This document shows, piece after piece, positions 23,280-35,350 of a stretch of DNA of 64,000 nucleotides. Numbering within the stretch: the stretch's first letter is position 1; every line of letters begins with the position of its first letter. The position numbers and the translations under genes are program-made. This DNA is from Phascolarctos cinereus (Eukaryota; Chordata; Mammalia; Diprotodontia; Phascolarctidae), in contig NW_018344333.1 of the NCBI RefSeq assembly GCF_002099425.1, positions 806,001 through 870,000 on the forward strand, read 5' to 3'. The notes beneath the pieces were generated by a model. That model saw only the letters and a program-made list of their open reading frames with translations. It did no database searches and was not told the origin of the DNA.

Positions 23280-24028
23280 CATTGTTTTGGTCACACTGCA
23301 TCTAGAGCGTTGTAATTCTGGAATTGTGTTCTCATTTGGGAACCGCATTTAGGAGGGACATTGACTCTAGAGAGTATCTAGAAGAGGCTTATCAGGAAGG
23401 TGAAAAGTCTTGAGATAATGTCTTAGGAAACCTTTTGGGTTATTGGAGTTTCTAGCCTGGGGAACTGTAACTTTAGCGGACATGGTAACTCTCTTCAAGG
23501 TGTCATAAGGCAGCATATTGTACTACAAAGAGAATTATACATAACATTAGAAGAACATGGTTTCATATCCCATTTTAGGCACTTAATAGCCATAGGACCC
23601 TGGGCATGTAATTTATACTTTCTGAGTATCATTTGCCTCATCTATGAAAGTATTCTTAACTTCTACATTTCAGGATTAAGTGAGTAAATAATGGCTATCT
23701 ATAAAGTGATAGGCAAATGGCATCCATTGTTACAATTCAAGTATTTAAAGGGTTATATTTTAGAGGATGGATTGCCTTTTTTTTTTGGTAGTGCTGCAGA
23801 AAGCAGAACTAAGTAAAATATTTCTAAGTTAAAGGGAGACAGATTGATAGAAGGAAAAACTTCCTTTAAAAAGTAATCTCTAGAGATAATAGATTTCTAT
23901 CTCAAGAGTCTTCAAGCAAAGGTTGGAAAAAATTTTATTGATCATATTACAGTTGGGATTCCTTTTTTAGCTATAGGATGGGGAAAATGGCTTCTGAAAT
24001 ATTTTTCAGCTCTAAGATTCTGTGAGTT
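23280..24028 (+). mobile_element. L3/CR1-clade LINE 3' end, split by a MIR
   Basis: First part (23290-23530) follows the CR1 order: CACACTGCATCTAGAGCGTT, AGGAGGGACATTGACTCTAG, AGAAGAGGCTTATCAGGAAG and CTAGCCTGGGGAACTG. After a MIR (23535-23745) it resumes with AAGTATTTAAAGGGTTATAT, GGAAAAACTTCCTTTAAAAA, GAGTCTTCAAGCAAAGGTTG and the terminal CTCTAAGATTCTGTGAG typical of CR1/L3. Confidence 0.78.
23535..23745 (+). repeat. MIR SINE inserted in the L3/CR1 copy
   Basis: GGCACTTAATAGCCATAGGA, CCCTGGGCATGTAATTTATA, CATTTGCCTCATCTATGAAA and GGATTAAGTGAGTAAATAAT, in MIR order. Confidence 0.7.
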
Positions 24029-24239
24029 TTAAAAGATATTATTTTGATAATAAGGAGAGTGGTGTAAGGGAATCAGTGGCCTGAAAAAATTATTTTGACT
24101 CTGCATTTTTATATTATCTAGACAAAACCAAATAAAAAAAAGTTGCATATAATCCCTTGACTGTGTGTGTGTGTAAACAAATTTTTTTTTAATTGATTAA
24201 AACAAAAGAGAAAAAATAGATTTTAATTTTTACTTGCAT
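24029..24239. other. Short unassigned spacer
   Basis: AT-rich with a short GT run at about 24161. Confidence 0.3.
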
Positions 24240-24478
24240 TGAGGATAGCTGACATTTATGCATCATTTTAATTTTGCAAAATGCTACACATATGTGAACT
24301 CATTTGATCTTCACAAGAGTCCTATAAGGTAGATGTCATTATTATCTCCATTTTCCATATGAAGTAACTGAGATACAGAAATTTTAAGCAACTTCACCAG
24401 AGTCACATAGCTAGTACATGTCTGAGTCAGCTTTAAAGCTAGGTATCCTCAACTACATGATGTCATCTACCCATTCCT
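24240..24478 (+). repeat. MIR/THER1 CORE-SINE
   Basis: CATTTGATCTTCACAAGAGT, CCTATAAGGTAGATGTCATT, TATGAAGTAACTGAGATACA and AGAGTCACATAGCTAGTACA, in canonical order. Confidence 0.78.
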
Positions 24479-24494
24479 TACATTACTTCATTTG

Positions 24495-25842
24495 TTTTTT
24501 GTTATTTTATTTTTTTAATATTTATTTATTGTTTTAGTTTTCAACATTCACTTTTATAAGATTTTGAGTTTAAAATTTTCTCCCCCTCCTTTCCGTCTAC
24601 CTCCCCAAGACACTATGAAATCTGATATAGGCTATATATATGTACAATCATATTAAACATATTTCCACATTAGTCATGTTGTAAAGAAGAATTAGAATCA
24701 AGGGGGAAAACCATGAGAAAAAAAGAGAGAGAAAATAGTATACTTCAATCTGTATTCAGACTCCATAGTTCTTTCTCTGGATGTGGATAAAATTTTCCAT
24801 CAGGAGTCTTTTGGGATAGTTTAGTTCATTGCATTGCTGAGAAGGACTAAGTCTAACAATATTGTTTATCTCATAATGTTGCTGTCACTGTGTACAATGT
24901 TTTCCTGGTTCTGCTTACTTCACTCAGTGTCAATTCATGCAAATCTTTCCAGGTTTTTCTAATGTCTGCCTGCTCATCATTTCTTATGGAATAATAGCAT
25001 TCCATTACACTAATATACTACAACTTGTCCATCTATTCTCCAATTTCCAATTCTTGGTCACTACAAAAAAGAGCTGCTATAAATAGTTTTGTAAATGTGG
25101 GTCTTTTTCCCATTTTTATGATCTCTTTGGGATACAGAGCTAGAAGAGGTATTGCTACATCAAGGAATATGAACAGTTTTATAGACCTTTGAGCATAGTT
25201 ACATATTACTCTCCAGAGTGGTACGATCAGTTCACAACTCCACCAATAATGCATTAGTGTTCCAAATTTCTCACATCTTCTCCATCATTTATCATTTCCC
25301 TTTTCTCTCATATTAGCCAATCTGATAGGTGTAATATGGTACCTTAGAGTTGTTTTAATTTGCAATTTTCTAATCAAGAGTGATTTAGAGCATTTTTCAT
25401 ATGACTATAGATAGCTTTAATTTCTTCTTCTGTTTTTATAATTTGATCACTTATCAATTGGTGAATGACTTGTATTCTTATACATTTGACTCTGTTCTGT
25501 ATATATTTTAGAAATTAGGCCTTTATCAGGGACACTGGTTGGAAAAATTGTTTGCCAGCTTTCTGCTTCCCTTCCAGTCTTGGTTGTGCTGGCTTTGTTT
25601 TGTACAAAAAAACTTTTCAATTTAATGTAATCAAAATTATCCATTTTGCATTTCATAGTGTTATCTCTCTCTTGCTTGGTCATAAATTCTTCTGTTCTCC
25701 ATAAATCTGACAGATAAACTATTCCTTGCTCTCCTAGTTTGCTTGTGGTATCAGCCTTTGTATCTAAATCATGTACTCATTTTGACTTTATCTTGGTATA
25801 CTGTGTAGATGTTAGTCTATGCATAGCTCCTGGCATACTAAT
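24495..25842 (-). mobile_element. L1 insertion, 5'-truncated in ORF2
   Basis: Antisense L1 3'UTR (ACATTCACTTTTATAAGATT) followed by the ORF2 C-terminus. Minus-strand peptides include MHYWWSCELIVPLWRVICNY, AIPLLALYPKEIIKMGKRPT, FTKLFIAALF and DKGLISKIYTEQSQMYKN, all close to the L1 ORF2 tail. Flanks CTTCATTTGTTTTT and TTTCATTTGATTCTT may be a worn target duplication. Frame-broken. Confidence 0.88.
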
Positions 25843-25849
25843 TTCATTT

Positions 25850-26040
25850 GATTCTTAAAATAAGCTCAGAAGATAAGTTATATAGTTATTAATATGACCA
25901 TCTTATAAATTAGGAAACTGAGCCTTAGAGAGGGGAAAAAGACTTGTCCTGGTCGTACAACCAGTAAATACCTAAGGCCAAACTTCAGACAACATCTTTC
26001 CTGACTCAAAGGTCCATCACTTTGTGCATTATTCCCTAAT
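25850..26040 (+). repeat. MIR/THER1-like SINE
   Basis: ATAAATTAGGAAACTGAGCC, TTAGAGAGGGGAAAAAGACT and ACATCTTTCCTGACTCAAAG. Confidence 0.6.
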
Positions 26041-27112
26041 GTATTTCAATAATCCAGTGTCTTTAAGCAGTGTTTCAGAGAATGGGGCTTATTATAAATT
26101 CACCATCTAAGCCGTTGAAGTGCATTATATTATATGGGATGTGTATGATACACTAGAGATGCAGAGGAAATTAGTTTACTGAGTTGGGTATTAAGAAAAG
26201 GTTGAAGTTAGAGCATTACACAATTAAGAAAAGCAGTTTACAATCTAAGCTTATTTGTCAAACCTTTCTTTCCTGATTGAAGAACCTTAGTGCTCAAAAA
26301 AAAAGCCACAACAGTTAACAGTTGAATTGCCACACACCAATATGAGTAAACTTAAATATATATATATATATATAGTTTATCCATCAAGATTGAGTAGGTT
26401 TGCTCAACTTGATATTGGCTTTCCAATATATTCATTGGCCGAAGTCAAATACATCTTCCAGATTAAAGTATTACTTATAAAAATGAAATGGTGCTTAGGA
26501 AAAGCATGATGAATCTGGATTATCTCTCCATTTTAAAATCCCTAAGAATTTCATGATCTGATAAGCTGAAGTTTTCAGTAAAGTGACTAAATGATATCTG
26601 CCAACATTATCTTGAACTAGGGTGGGTTTCTGGAAACTACATGGTTAATTATGGGATTCAAACTGAGAGGACAATATGTTATTACTTTAAAAACATAAAA
26701 ATAAAAGCAGCAAATTGGTATGCCATAAAGTGTCAACATTATAATATATACTCTGGAAAATTTAATAATCTTTGAGCAGCAACACCAAAACCCATCTAGA
26801 GATTACAGATTTTTTGCTACACTTTCTAAATTATTCTAATCCAAAACAATTGAGTTGTAAAGTATAGCAAAGGTTAACAACTAGCAGGATTTGACAAAAG
26901 AGAACAAAATGGGTAGAAACGAAAGAATCTTATTATTTAAAATTTGTACCCTGCCTACTTTCAAAAGGACTTGATGCAATTATTCTGTCATAAGGCCACA
27001 GGTCCAGTAAAGATCTTCCTCCAGATGCAATGTGCCAAGTCCAGAGCTTGCTAACTAACAATGTACTGCAGATTAGACACAATCTGTGAAATTTATACTT
27101 ACAGGCATAAAT
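26041..27112. other. Non-coding stretch, unassigned
   Basis: AT-rich; a TA run at 26355-26374. No repeat family recognised. Confidence 0.4.
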
Positions 27113-27268
27113 TTCTATGTGGTATATTTGACAGGAGTCTATTCAAAAAATTTTGCATCAATGCTCATTAATGACATTAACCTATAGTTATATCTCTGTG
27201 TTTTATCTTTTCCTGGTATAGGAGCAATAGCTTTTTAATCAATCACTCTGCTTTAAGTCCCTCTTTGT
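27113..27268 (-). repeat. Left arm of a 156-bp inverted duplication (partner 28710-28865)
   Basis: Reverse complement of 28710-28865 with about 6-10 differences. The arm carries both the L1 ORF2 piece (TTTTGCATCAATGCTCATTA) and the adjoining L2 scrap (AATCACTCTGCTTTAAGTCC). It is therefore a copy of a chimeric junction and not an independent transposon insertion. Confidence 0.85.
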
Positions 27269-28584
27269 GAACCAGCTCTGAACTATCTTTATCCGCACAC
27301 CAATCATCTGGAAGCAATCCTTGCACAACTTCACCAAGTATAAAGTGCTTAGATTAAGGACAAAAGGCAGAGACCTAAAAAAAATTTCCATTGCTTCTAG
27401 TTGTAATTTAAAGTACTCTTCTGTTTAGGTTTCTCAGTGGTCTTCTGCTTTACTATGCACTTTGAGATAAGAATTCTTAGATCTTTACCTTCTTTTTTTA
27501 AACATTTTGCTGCTTGCTGTGCTTAATTTATTAGTAATTGGTTATATCTAGGGAAGTTACTGGTGTCATATTCTGTTTCTAAATGCATTATTTCATTAAT
27601 GAGATACCCAATCCATATTCTCACAGGATAAAACTTTCAACAATGAGACTCAACATAAAGCAGTTTACAGTTATCAAAACTTCTCTCACTGAAAATCAGT
27701 TTTGAGGCTCAAAGTGATGTTTGTGTGGACAGGGATATATGGAACAAATAATCTATTAGAAACTAAGGCATCATTTGAAGATGAGGGGAAACAGGGAAAC
27801 TATTTAGTGAAATACACTGATGTAACAGAGGTGCCTAACTTTGAAGAAAATCAGCTTATTAGGAAAGCACAAAAAAATGCAAAATTGGAATATGAGGCAG
27901 AGGATGAGAAAATAACCACATATAAAAGGTTTATTTGTTTGAGAAGCAACACACCAATTCTAGAAGTATTCCAACTATATTTCTGTTCTAACCATGGGCC
28001 ATTCAAATCGTGATGTGATTCACAGAATGGGGAATTTCAGATTCTTTGACAATGCTACCATTTAGAATGAAGAGATTAAGTAGACTGGTTTTGTTACAAA
28101 GTAGGTTAGAAATGGTTCTCACAAATTTCCTATCAGTACATCGTCACAGCTACAGAAAGTATGCAGCATGATTGAAAGTTATAAAAAGCACATTCCTCAG
28201 TACCAAAATTACACAGCACATCCTAGTAATATTACCTCTGCTTTTACATTCTAAACTACGTGATTATAATGAGGAAGATGTTGCATATATAGAAGATGAT
28301 GCAAATATAGAAGAAAATGTAAAATAACAAAGATAATGGAATGGGAGAGATTTTTATGTGATGTTCTATTATTTGGGGATCGAGACCAGAGTCATATTTG
28401 AGAAGGAAGCATATTTCATCTCTGGAATACACTAGTTTGCCCAAAAGTATGGGGAATATCCACTATTGAGAATAAAAAGCAAGACACATTGGCTGGAAAA
28501 TAGAAAGCATGAAGAACCATATCATGAAATAAGCATGGAAAGGTAAATTAGCTCCTGGTTGTTAAGCACTTTACATGTCAAACA
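27269..28584. other. Spacer between the inverted arms, unassigned
   Basis: About 1.3 kb with one 103-residue open frame at 27702-28013 and no recognised repeat. Confidence 0.4.
27702..28013 (+). other. Open reading frame of 103 codons, unknown
   Basis: Starts MRLKVMFVWTGIYGTNNLLE. The middle is acidic and mixed in composition (VTEVPNFEENQLIRKAQKNA, KLEYEAEDEKITTYKRF). It is not low complexity and not a known LINE frame that I recognise. It lies in the 1.44-kb spacer of an inverted duplication. No promoter, splice or poly(A) signal could be tied to it. It could be a decayed exon or retrocopy, or chance; chance is likely at this length. Confidence 0.15.
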
Positions 28585-28755
28585 AAGGTGGTTATATTTT
28601 TATCTTCAAGGCAACTGTGAGTCAATATAACTTTTTCAGCAATGGAGTGAGTTGATTATATTAGTGCTTTGGAAATATCAATTTGGTGGCAGTGTGGATG
28701 ATGATTAGAACAAAGAGGGACTTAAAGCAGAGTGATTGATTAAAAAGCTATTGCT
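28585..28755 (-). mobile_element. L2-clade LINE fragment
   Basis: The reverse complement contains GCAATAGCTTTTTAATCAAT, GCTTTAAGTCCCTC and CATCCACACTGCCACCAAAT, the L2 block around LDYCNSLLTG. It is cut by the L1 that begins at about 28752. Confidence 0.6.
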
Positions 28756-28865
28756 CCTATACCAAGAAAAGATAAAACACGGAGATATAGCTATAGGTTA
28801 ATGTCATTAATGAGCATTGATGCAAAATTTTTTGAATACAATCCTGTCAAATACACCGCAGAGAT
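28710..28865 (+). repeat. Right arm of the 156-bp inverted duplication
   Basis: Counterpart of 27113-27268. Within it, 41 consecutive bases (about 28797-28837) are identical between the arms. It spans the L2/L1 junction near 28752. Confidence 0.85.
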
Positions 28866-29640
28866 TTATCCAAGAAATTATCTATTTTTGACCAAGTGGG
28901 AATTATACCAGGGATGCAAAGGTGGCTCAACATTAGGAAAACAGTCAACATTGTTAATCATATTAAAGCTCCAAAGATTCAGAACCATGTGATCATCTTC
29001 ATAGAAGGGGAAAAGGCCATTGACAAGGTACTATAATATTTTATGCTAAAAGCATGCAAAGTATAGACATAGAGGGATCATTTTTAACAACCTAAAAAGT
29101 AGCTACCTAAAAACAAGAGCAAACATAATATGCAATGAGGACACTCTAGAGCCTTTTCCAATAAAAATGGGAGTGAAAAAATTATGCTAATTCTCCCCAC
29201 TATTGTTTATATATATATATATAATATCAATATTATTTAATATATAATAAATGTTAGCAACAGCAAAAAGACAAAGAAATAAAGACATAAAGATAAACAA
29301 AAAGGGTACACAACTTTCCCTGTTTGCTGATGATATGATGGTTTACTTGGAAAATCTTAAGGAACCAGCAAAGATACTAATTAAGACAACTAATAGCTTC
29401 AGCAAATTTTAAGGCTGCAGCACAAATTTTCCAATACCAAATGATTCTATATAATAATGAAACAGAAGAAACATTAATAGGAAGGGAAATACCATTCTCA
29501 ATAATTATAAAATGCAGAAAATACTGGAAGAGTCAACAGATATTAGCACAAAAACTGTTGAAGTACAAAGTAAAGCATTGTTGGTAGAAGTGTGAAAGGG
29601 TACAACCATTTTGGAAAGCAGATTTGGAATTATGCAAATC
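28752..29640 (+). mobile_element. Old L1 ORF2 fragment
   Basis: Plus-strand peptides are SLMSIDAKFFEYNPVKY, YQGCKGG-type (PGMQGW in the family), HVIIFIEGEKAIDKV and LSLFADDMMVYLENLKEPAK. The last is the FADD catalytic block of L1 reverse transcriptase at about 29313-29360. The end, near 29590-29640, resembles the HCWWSCELIQPF region after an internal loss. More diverged than the L1 on the other strand that follows. Confidence 0.8.
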
Positions 29641-30119
29641 AAATTACTAAGACTTCTATGCTCTATGTTTTTTAAAAATCTTTTTAAATAATATTTTGCT
29701 TTTCCAAACTATATGCCAAGACAATTTTTTGCATTAATTTTTACAAGATTTTGAGTTCCAAATTTTTTTCCTCCCTTTCTCCCCTCCCGTCTTCTGTAAA
29801 TGTTAGGCAACTTGATACAAGTTATACATGTGCTATCAAGTAAACATATTTCCATATTAGTCACAGTTGCGAAAGAAGAAACAGATCAAAAGGGAAAACA
29901 TACGGGAAAAAGAATAAAATAACTGAAAAAATATGCTTCTGTCTGTGTTCTGAGTCCATCAGTTCTTTATCTGGATGTGGATAGCATTTTCCTCTGTGAG
30001 TCCCTTGTACTTGCCTTGTATCATTGTGTTGGTGAGAAGATCTAAGTCATTCATGGTTGATCATCACATATTTGCTTATACTGTATAAAATGTTTCCCTA
30101 ATTCTGTTCATTTCACTTT

Positions 30120-32874
30120 ACATCAGTTCATACAAGTCTTTGCAGAATTTTCTGAAATCTGCCTGTTCATCATTTCTTATTTGAAAATAATATTCCATTA
30201 CACTCATGTACCACAGCTTGTTCTGCCATTCCCCAATTGATTGACATCCCCTCAATTCCCAATATTTTGCCACCACAAAGGGGGTTGCTATAAATATTTT
30301 TGCACATGTAGGTTCTTTTCCCTTTTTTATGATCTCTTTGAGATACAGACCTAGTAGTGCTACTGCTGGATCAAAGTGTATGCACAGTTTGGTTGCCCTT
30401 TGGCCATAGTTCCAAGTTATTCTCCAGAATTCTTGGATCAGTTCACAACTCCAAGTACAGTGCATTAGTGGCCCAAATTTCCCATGTCCACTCCAAAATT
30501 TATCATTTTCCTGTTTTGTCATGTTAGTCAATCTGCTAGGTGTGAGGTAGTACCTCAGAGTTATTTTAATTTGCATTTCTGTAATCAAAAGTGATTTAGA
30601 GCACTCCTTCACATGCATATAGATAGCTTTGATTTCTTCATCTGAAAACTGCCTGTTCACATCCTTTGACCATTTATCAACTGAGGAATGGCTTGTTTTC
30701 TTATAAATTTGACTCCATTCTCTATATATTTAAGAAACAAGGCTGTTATCTGAGACACTGGCTATAAAGATTATTTCCCAGCTTTCTGCTTTCCTTCTAA
30801 TATTGGTTGTGTTGGTTTGCACAAAAACTTTTAAATTTAACATAATCAAATTTATCTTTTATAGTTTGTAATGATCTCTATCTCTCTTTAGGTCTTGAAT
30901 CTTTCTCCTTCCCTTGGATCTGACAGATAAAATATTCCTTGATCATCTAATTTCCTTATGCTGTCATCCTTTATGTCTAAATCAGGCATATATTTTGACC
31001 TTATCTTGGTATACAGTGCGAGTTGTTAGTTTACACCTAGTTTGTGTCCCATATTTTCCAGTTTTCCCAGCAGTTTTTTTCAAATAATGAGCTTTTCTCC
31101 CAAAAGCTGAGGTCTTTGGTTTTATCAAACATTAGGTTAGGACGGTCATTGACTACTGTGTCTGATGTACGTAACCTATTGCAATGATCCACCCCTCCAT
31201 TTCTTAGCCAGTACAAGATAGTTTTGATGAATTCTGTTTTATAATATAGTTTTAGATCTGACATTGCTAGGGCACCTTCCTTTTTATTTTTTTTCATTAA
31301 TTCCCTTGATATTCTTAACATTTTGTTCTTCCAGATGAATTCTGTTATTTTTTTTTTTAGCTCACTCAAATAATTCTTCAGCACTTTCTTGGTATGGCAC
31401 TGAATAAGTAAATTAGTTTAGGCAGAATTGTCATTTCAATACATTGGCTCTGCCTACCCATGAGCAACTGATATTTTTCCAGTTGTTTAAATGTGATTTT
31501 ATTTGTGTGGGAAGTGTTTTGTAATTTTGCTTATATAATTTCTGGGTTTGTCTTGGCAGGTGGACTCTCAGGTATTTTATATTGCTTACAATTATTTTAA
31601 ATGGAATTTCTCTCTCTAGCTCTTACTCCTGGGCTTTGGTGATTATATAAAAATGCTGATAATGTATGTGGGTTTATTTTATATACTGCAACTGTGGTAA
31701 AGTTGTTAATTATTTCAAGTATATTTTTTTTAGTTGCTTCTCTAGGGTTCTCTAAGTATACCATTATATCATCTGCAAAGAGTGTTAGGTTTTTTTTTTC
31801 CCTCAATGTCTATTCTAACTCCTTTTGTTTCCTTTTTTATCTCTTATTGCTATAGTTAACATTTGTAGTACAATATTGAATAATAGTGGTAATGATGGGC
31901 ATCATTGCTTCTAGCTTATCTCTATTACAGATAATACTTGTTATTTTTAGATAGATACTGCTTATCATTTTAAAGAGTGCTACCTTTATTGCTATGCTCT
32001 CCAGTGTTTTTAACAGGAATGGGTGCTGTTTTTTGTCAAAAATCATTTTTTAGCATCTATTGAGATAATTACATGATTTGTGTTGGTTTTGTTATTGATG
32101 TTGTCAACTATGTTGGTAGTTTTTTTTTTTCATATTGAATCAACTCTGCATTCCTGGTATAAATCCTACCTGATCGTAGTGTATAATCCTTGTGATATAT
32201 TGTAATTACCTTACTATGGTTTTGTTCAAAATTTTTGCATCATATGCATTAAGGAATTGGTCTATAATTTTGTTTCTCTATTTTGGCTCTTCTTAGTTTA
32301 GGTAACAGAACCTTATTTGTGTAATAAAAGGAGTTTGGTAGAACTCCTTTTTAACCTATTTTTCTGAATACTTTATATAATATTGGAATTAATTGTTCTT
32401 CAAATGTTTGGTAAAATTAACTATGTGGCCCTTGGGATTTTTTCCTAGGAAGTTCATTAATGGCTTCTTGACTTTTGTTTCTAAAATGAAACTATTTAGG
32501 CATTCTACTTCCTGATCTGTTAATTCAGGTAATTTTTATTTTTTTAAATATTCATTGATTTTGTTCAGATTGTCAGGTTTATTGCCATATAAATAGATAA
32601 AATATTTCATAACAATTAATTTCTTCTTCACTGGTGGTTATTTCACCCTTTCATTTTTGATACCGGATATTTGGTTTTCTTTCCCTTTTTTTAATCAAAT
32701 TAACTTATGGCTTATTTATCTTATTATTTTTTAATAAAACTGGGTCCTAGACTTATTTATTAGATCACTAGGTTTTTTTAAACTTTTAATCTTATTAAAT
32801 TTCATCTTTGATTTTCAGAATTTGCAATTTGGTGCTCAATTTGTTCTTTTTGTAGTGTGTTTGTGTTTGTGTGT

Positions 32875-32923
<49 letters not shown>

Positions 32924-33830
32924 GTCACATGCTCAATTCATTGATCTGTTCTTCTTCTATTTTGTTGAAGAATTTGGTGAAATAAATTTTCCCCTAAGTA
33001 CTGCTTTGGCTGCATCCCATCAATTTTGGCATGTTGTCCCATTATTGTAATTCTCTTTAGTGAAATTATTGATTGTTTCTATGATTTGTTCTTTCATCCA
33101 TTTATACTTTAGGATTAGATTATTTAGTTTCCAATTTATTTTTAATCTACTTTTTCACTGACCTTTGTCAAATGTAATTTTTTATTTCATTATGATCTGA
33201 AAAGAATACATTTAATATTTCTACCTTTCTATATTTGATTTTGAGATTTTTATTCCACATTATATGGTCAGTTTCTGTGTAGGTGCCATGTGCTGCTGAG
33301 AAAAACTTGTATTCCTTTCTTTTCCATTATTTTTTTTTTCTCCAAAGGTCTGTCATATCAGAATTTTCTAATATACTATTTACATCTTTAGTTCATTTCT
33401 TGTTTGTTTCTTGGCTAGCTATTTCAAGTTCTGAGAGGGGACAGTTGAGGTCTCCCACCAGTAGAGTTTTGTGATCTGTTGTTCTTTTAACTCACTTAAC
33501 TTCTCTAAGAATTTGGATGCTATACCACTAGATGAATGGTACTTTTTAGCAAAATGTAGTTTTCTTCTTATCTCTTTTAATAAGATCTATTTTTGCTTTT
33601 AATTTGTTTGAGATCAGGATTGCTGCCTCCCTTTTTTCTCTTCAGCTGAGGCATAATAAATTCTGTTACAGCCCCTTAACTTTATCTTTGTGGGTCTCTC
33701 TGCTTCAAGTGCATTTTTTATAATCAACATATTGTAGGATTCTGGTTTTCGATCCACTCTGCTGTCTGCTTCTCTTTTATGGGAGAGTTCATTCCATTCA
33801 CAATCACAGTTGTGATTACTGCCTTTGTAT
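30120..33830 (-). pseudogene. L1 ORF2 (endonuclease and reverse transcriptase), decayed
   Basis: ORF2p nicks target DNA and reverse-transcribes element RNA. N-terminal endonuclease: VNGMNSPIKEKQTAEWIENQ at about 33800-33720, with a gap in the middle of the domain near 33540. The reverse-transcriptase block is weakly kept at FILKTRVLPGM-like positions (32180) and clear at LTLFADDIMVYLENPREATK (31795-31735), which carries the catalytic aspartates. The C-terminal region is the best: YLSELKKKITEFIWKNKMLR, LAMSDLKLYYKTEFIKTILY (31384-31037), then QIKITLRYYLTPSRLTNMTK and WRITWNYGQRATKLCIHFDP (30660-30118). The open pieces reach 180 codons, but the whole frame is broken many times. Confidence 0.85.
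32854..32922. repeat. (GT)n microsatellite inside L1 ORF2
   Basis: About 68 bp of GT units embedded in the antisense LINE. Confidence 0.95.
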
Positions 33831-34339
33831 TTCCCTTTATCTTATTCTTGCTTCTGTTTATCCTCTCTCATCTTTTATCCTTTCCTTTCTCACCAGTATT
33901 TTGCTTCTGTCTACCACCTCTACTGATATGCCCTCCCTTTTGTCAGTCCCCATCCCATCCTTTTTTACTTACACTCCTCTCTTCCTATTTCCCTGTCAGG
34001 TAAGACAGATTTCTGTATTTAACTGATTGTGTATATTATTTCCTCTTTGAACCTATACTGATGAGAGTAAGGATCAAAGTGATGCCCGTTTCCCAACCTC
34101 CCCTCTTCACTTCCACTGTAATAGGTCTTTTGTACCTCTTCATGTGAAATAATTTACCCCATTCTACCTCTCCCTTCCTTCTGCACCCAGTGAACTCATC
34201 TTCCTCATCTCTTATTTTTTTTTATCATTCCCTCAAATTAATTTTATGCCTGCATTCTCTGTATGTATGGATGTGTGTGTAGATATGTAAACAGTTTAGC
34301 TCTATTGAATCACTTATGTATTCTTTTTCCATTTTCTTT

Positions 34340-34830
34340 GCTTTTGCTTCTTTTGATTCATGATATTGAAGGACAAATTTTTGGTTTAGTTCTGGTCTCT
34401 CCTTATGAAAACTTGAAATCCTTCTATTTCATTGAATAACCATTTTTCCCTTGATATATTATGCTTAATTTTTCTGGATAAGTTATTCTTGGTTGTAGTC
34501 CTAGCTCCTTTGCTTTCTGAATTATCCTGTACATGACCTCCAATCTTTTAATGTTGCAGCTACCAAGTATTATGTAATCCTGATTGTGGCTCCCTGATTC
34601 TTGAATTGTTTTTTTCTCACTATTTATATTTTTCCCTTGAGCTATTCAGTCTGAAATTTGGCTATAAAGCTCCTTGGAGTTTTACTTTGGTATCTCTTTC
34701 CTGAGGTGATTGGTGGATTCTTTCAATGCCTACTTTCTCTTTTTTTCCAAGACATCAGGGTAGTTTTCCTTGATACTTTCTTAAAAGATGTAGTCCGGGT
34801 CCTCCTTTTGATTATGGTTTTCAGGTAGTG
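34340..34830 (-). pseudogene. C-terminal half of L1 ORF1, decayed
   Basis: The minus strand reads NHLRKRYQSKTPRSFIAKFQ and RITYPEKLSIIYQG-like blocks, the same region as in the ORF1-only elements but of a more distant subfamily. The element stops at about 34835, mid ORF1. Confidence 0.7.
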
Positions 34831-34835
34831 ATGTA

Positions 34836-35003
34836 AGAACAAGAAAATATCAGTGAAAACTTATTTTAAAAAGGCTAAATGAAGGTCAAGTGAGAATAAG
34901 GATAAGATTGTGCAATTCATTTCATTCTTCTGGAATAACTCAAAGCTAAAATTCTATGTGTAAGATTCAGTCTGTAGGATCACACCAGACCAGAATTGAA
35001 AGA

Positions 35004-35005
<2 letters not shown>
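34836..35005. other. Short unassigned spacer
   Basis: No motif seen between the L1 truncation point and the TA repeat. Confidence 0.3.
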
Positions 35006-35070
<65 letters not shown>

Positions 35071-35110
35071 TACACACACACACACACATATATATACATA
35101 TACATATACA
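35006..35110. repeat. (TA)n/(CA)n compound microsatellite
   Basis: TA units to about 35060, then CA and TATACA units. It abuts the left arm of the second inverted duplication. Confidence 0.95.
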
Positions 35111-35111
35111 C

Positions 35112-35350
35112 ATAGATGACTACAAATCACAGATCAAGTCAGTCTTTGAAGAGTCAAAATTGCAACTGACCCAAAGAGTAGCAGAGAAATTTGGGTATAA
35201 ATCAGCTATAGTACATTACAAACAAACAGTAGTCAAACCAGTTGGTTAGCATGATAAAACAGAAGTCATAAGATCTAGGTTTTATTCCTAATCATGCTGC
35301 TAACTCTTGTGAAATTGGACACAATAAAGTTGATCTTTATAGATTTAATT
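35112..35350 (+). repeat. Left arm of a second inverted duplication (partner 36815-37212)
   Basis: 35112-35222 pairs with 37101-37212, and 35225-35350 with about 36815-36941, in reverse complement. Identity is roughly 85-90 percent by eye. The arm contains unique-looking sequence plus a MIR-like stretch (ATCATGCTGCTAACTCTTGT). Confidence 0.85.

Larger units (their letters stand above)
29668..34835 (-). mobile_element. Near-complete L1, truncated in ORF1
   Basis: About 5.17 kb on the minus strand: last part of ORF1 (34830 down to about 34340), inter-ORF region (34340-33840), ORF2 (about 33830 down to 30120) and 3'UTR to 29668. The inter-ORF region shares GAGGTAGAATGGGGTAAATT with the HAL1-like elements, tying them to this L1 lineage. 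A GT microsatellite sits in ORF2 at 32854-32922. Several stops and shifts make it inactive. No target duplication was seen. Confidence 0.9.
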
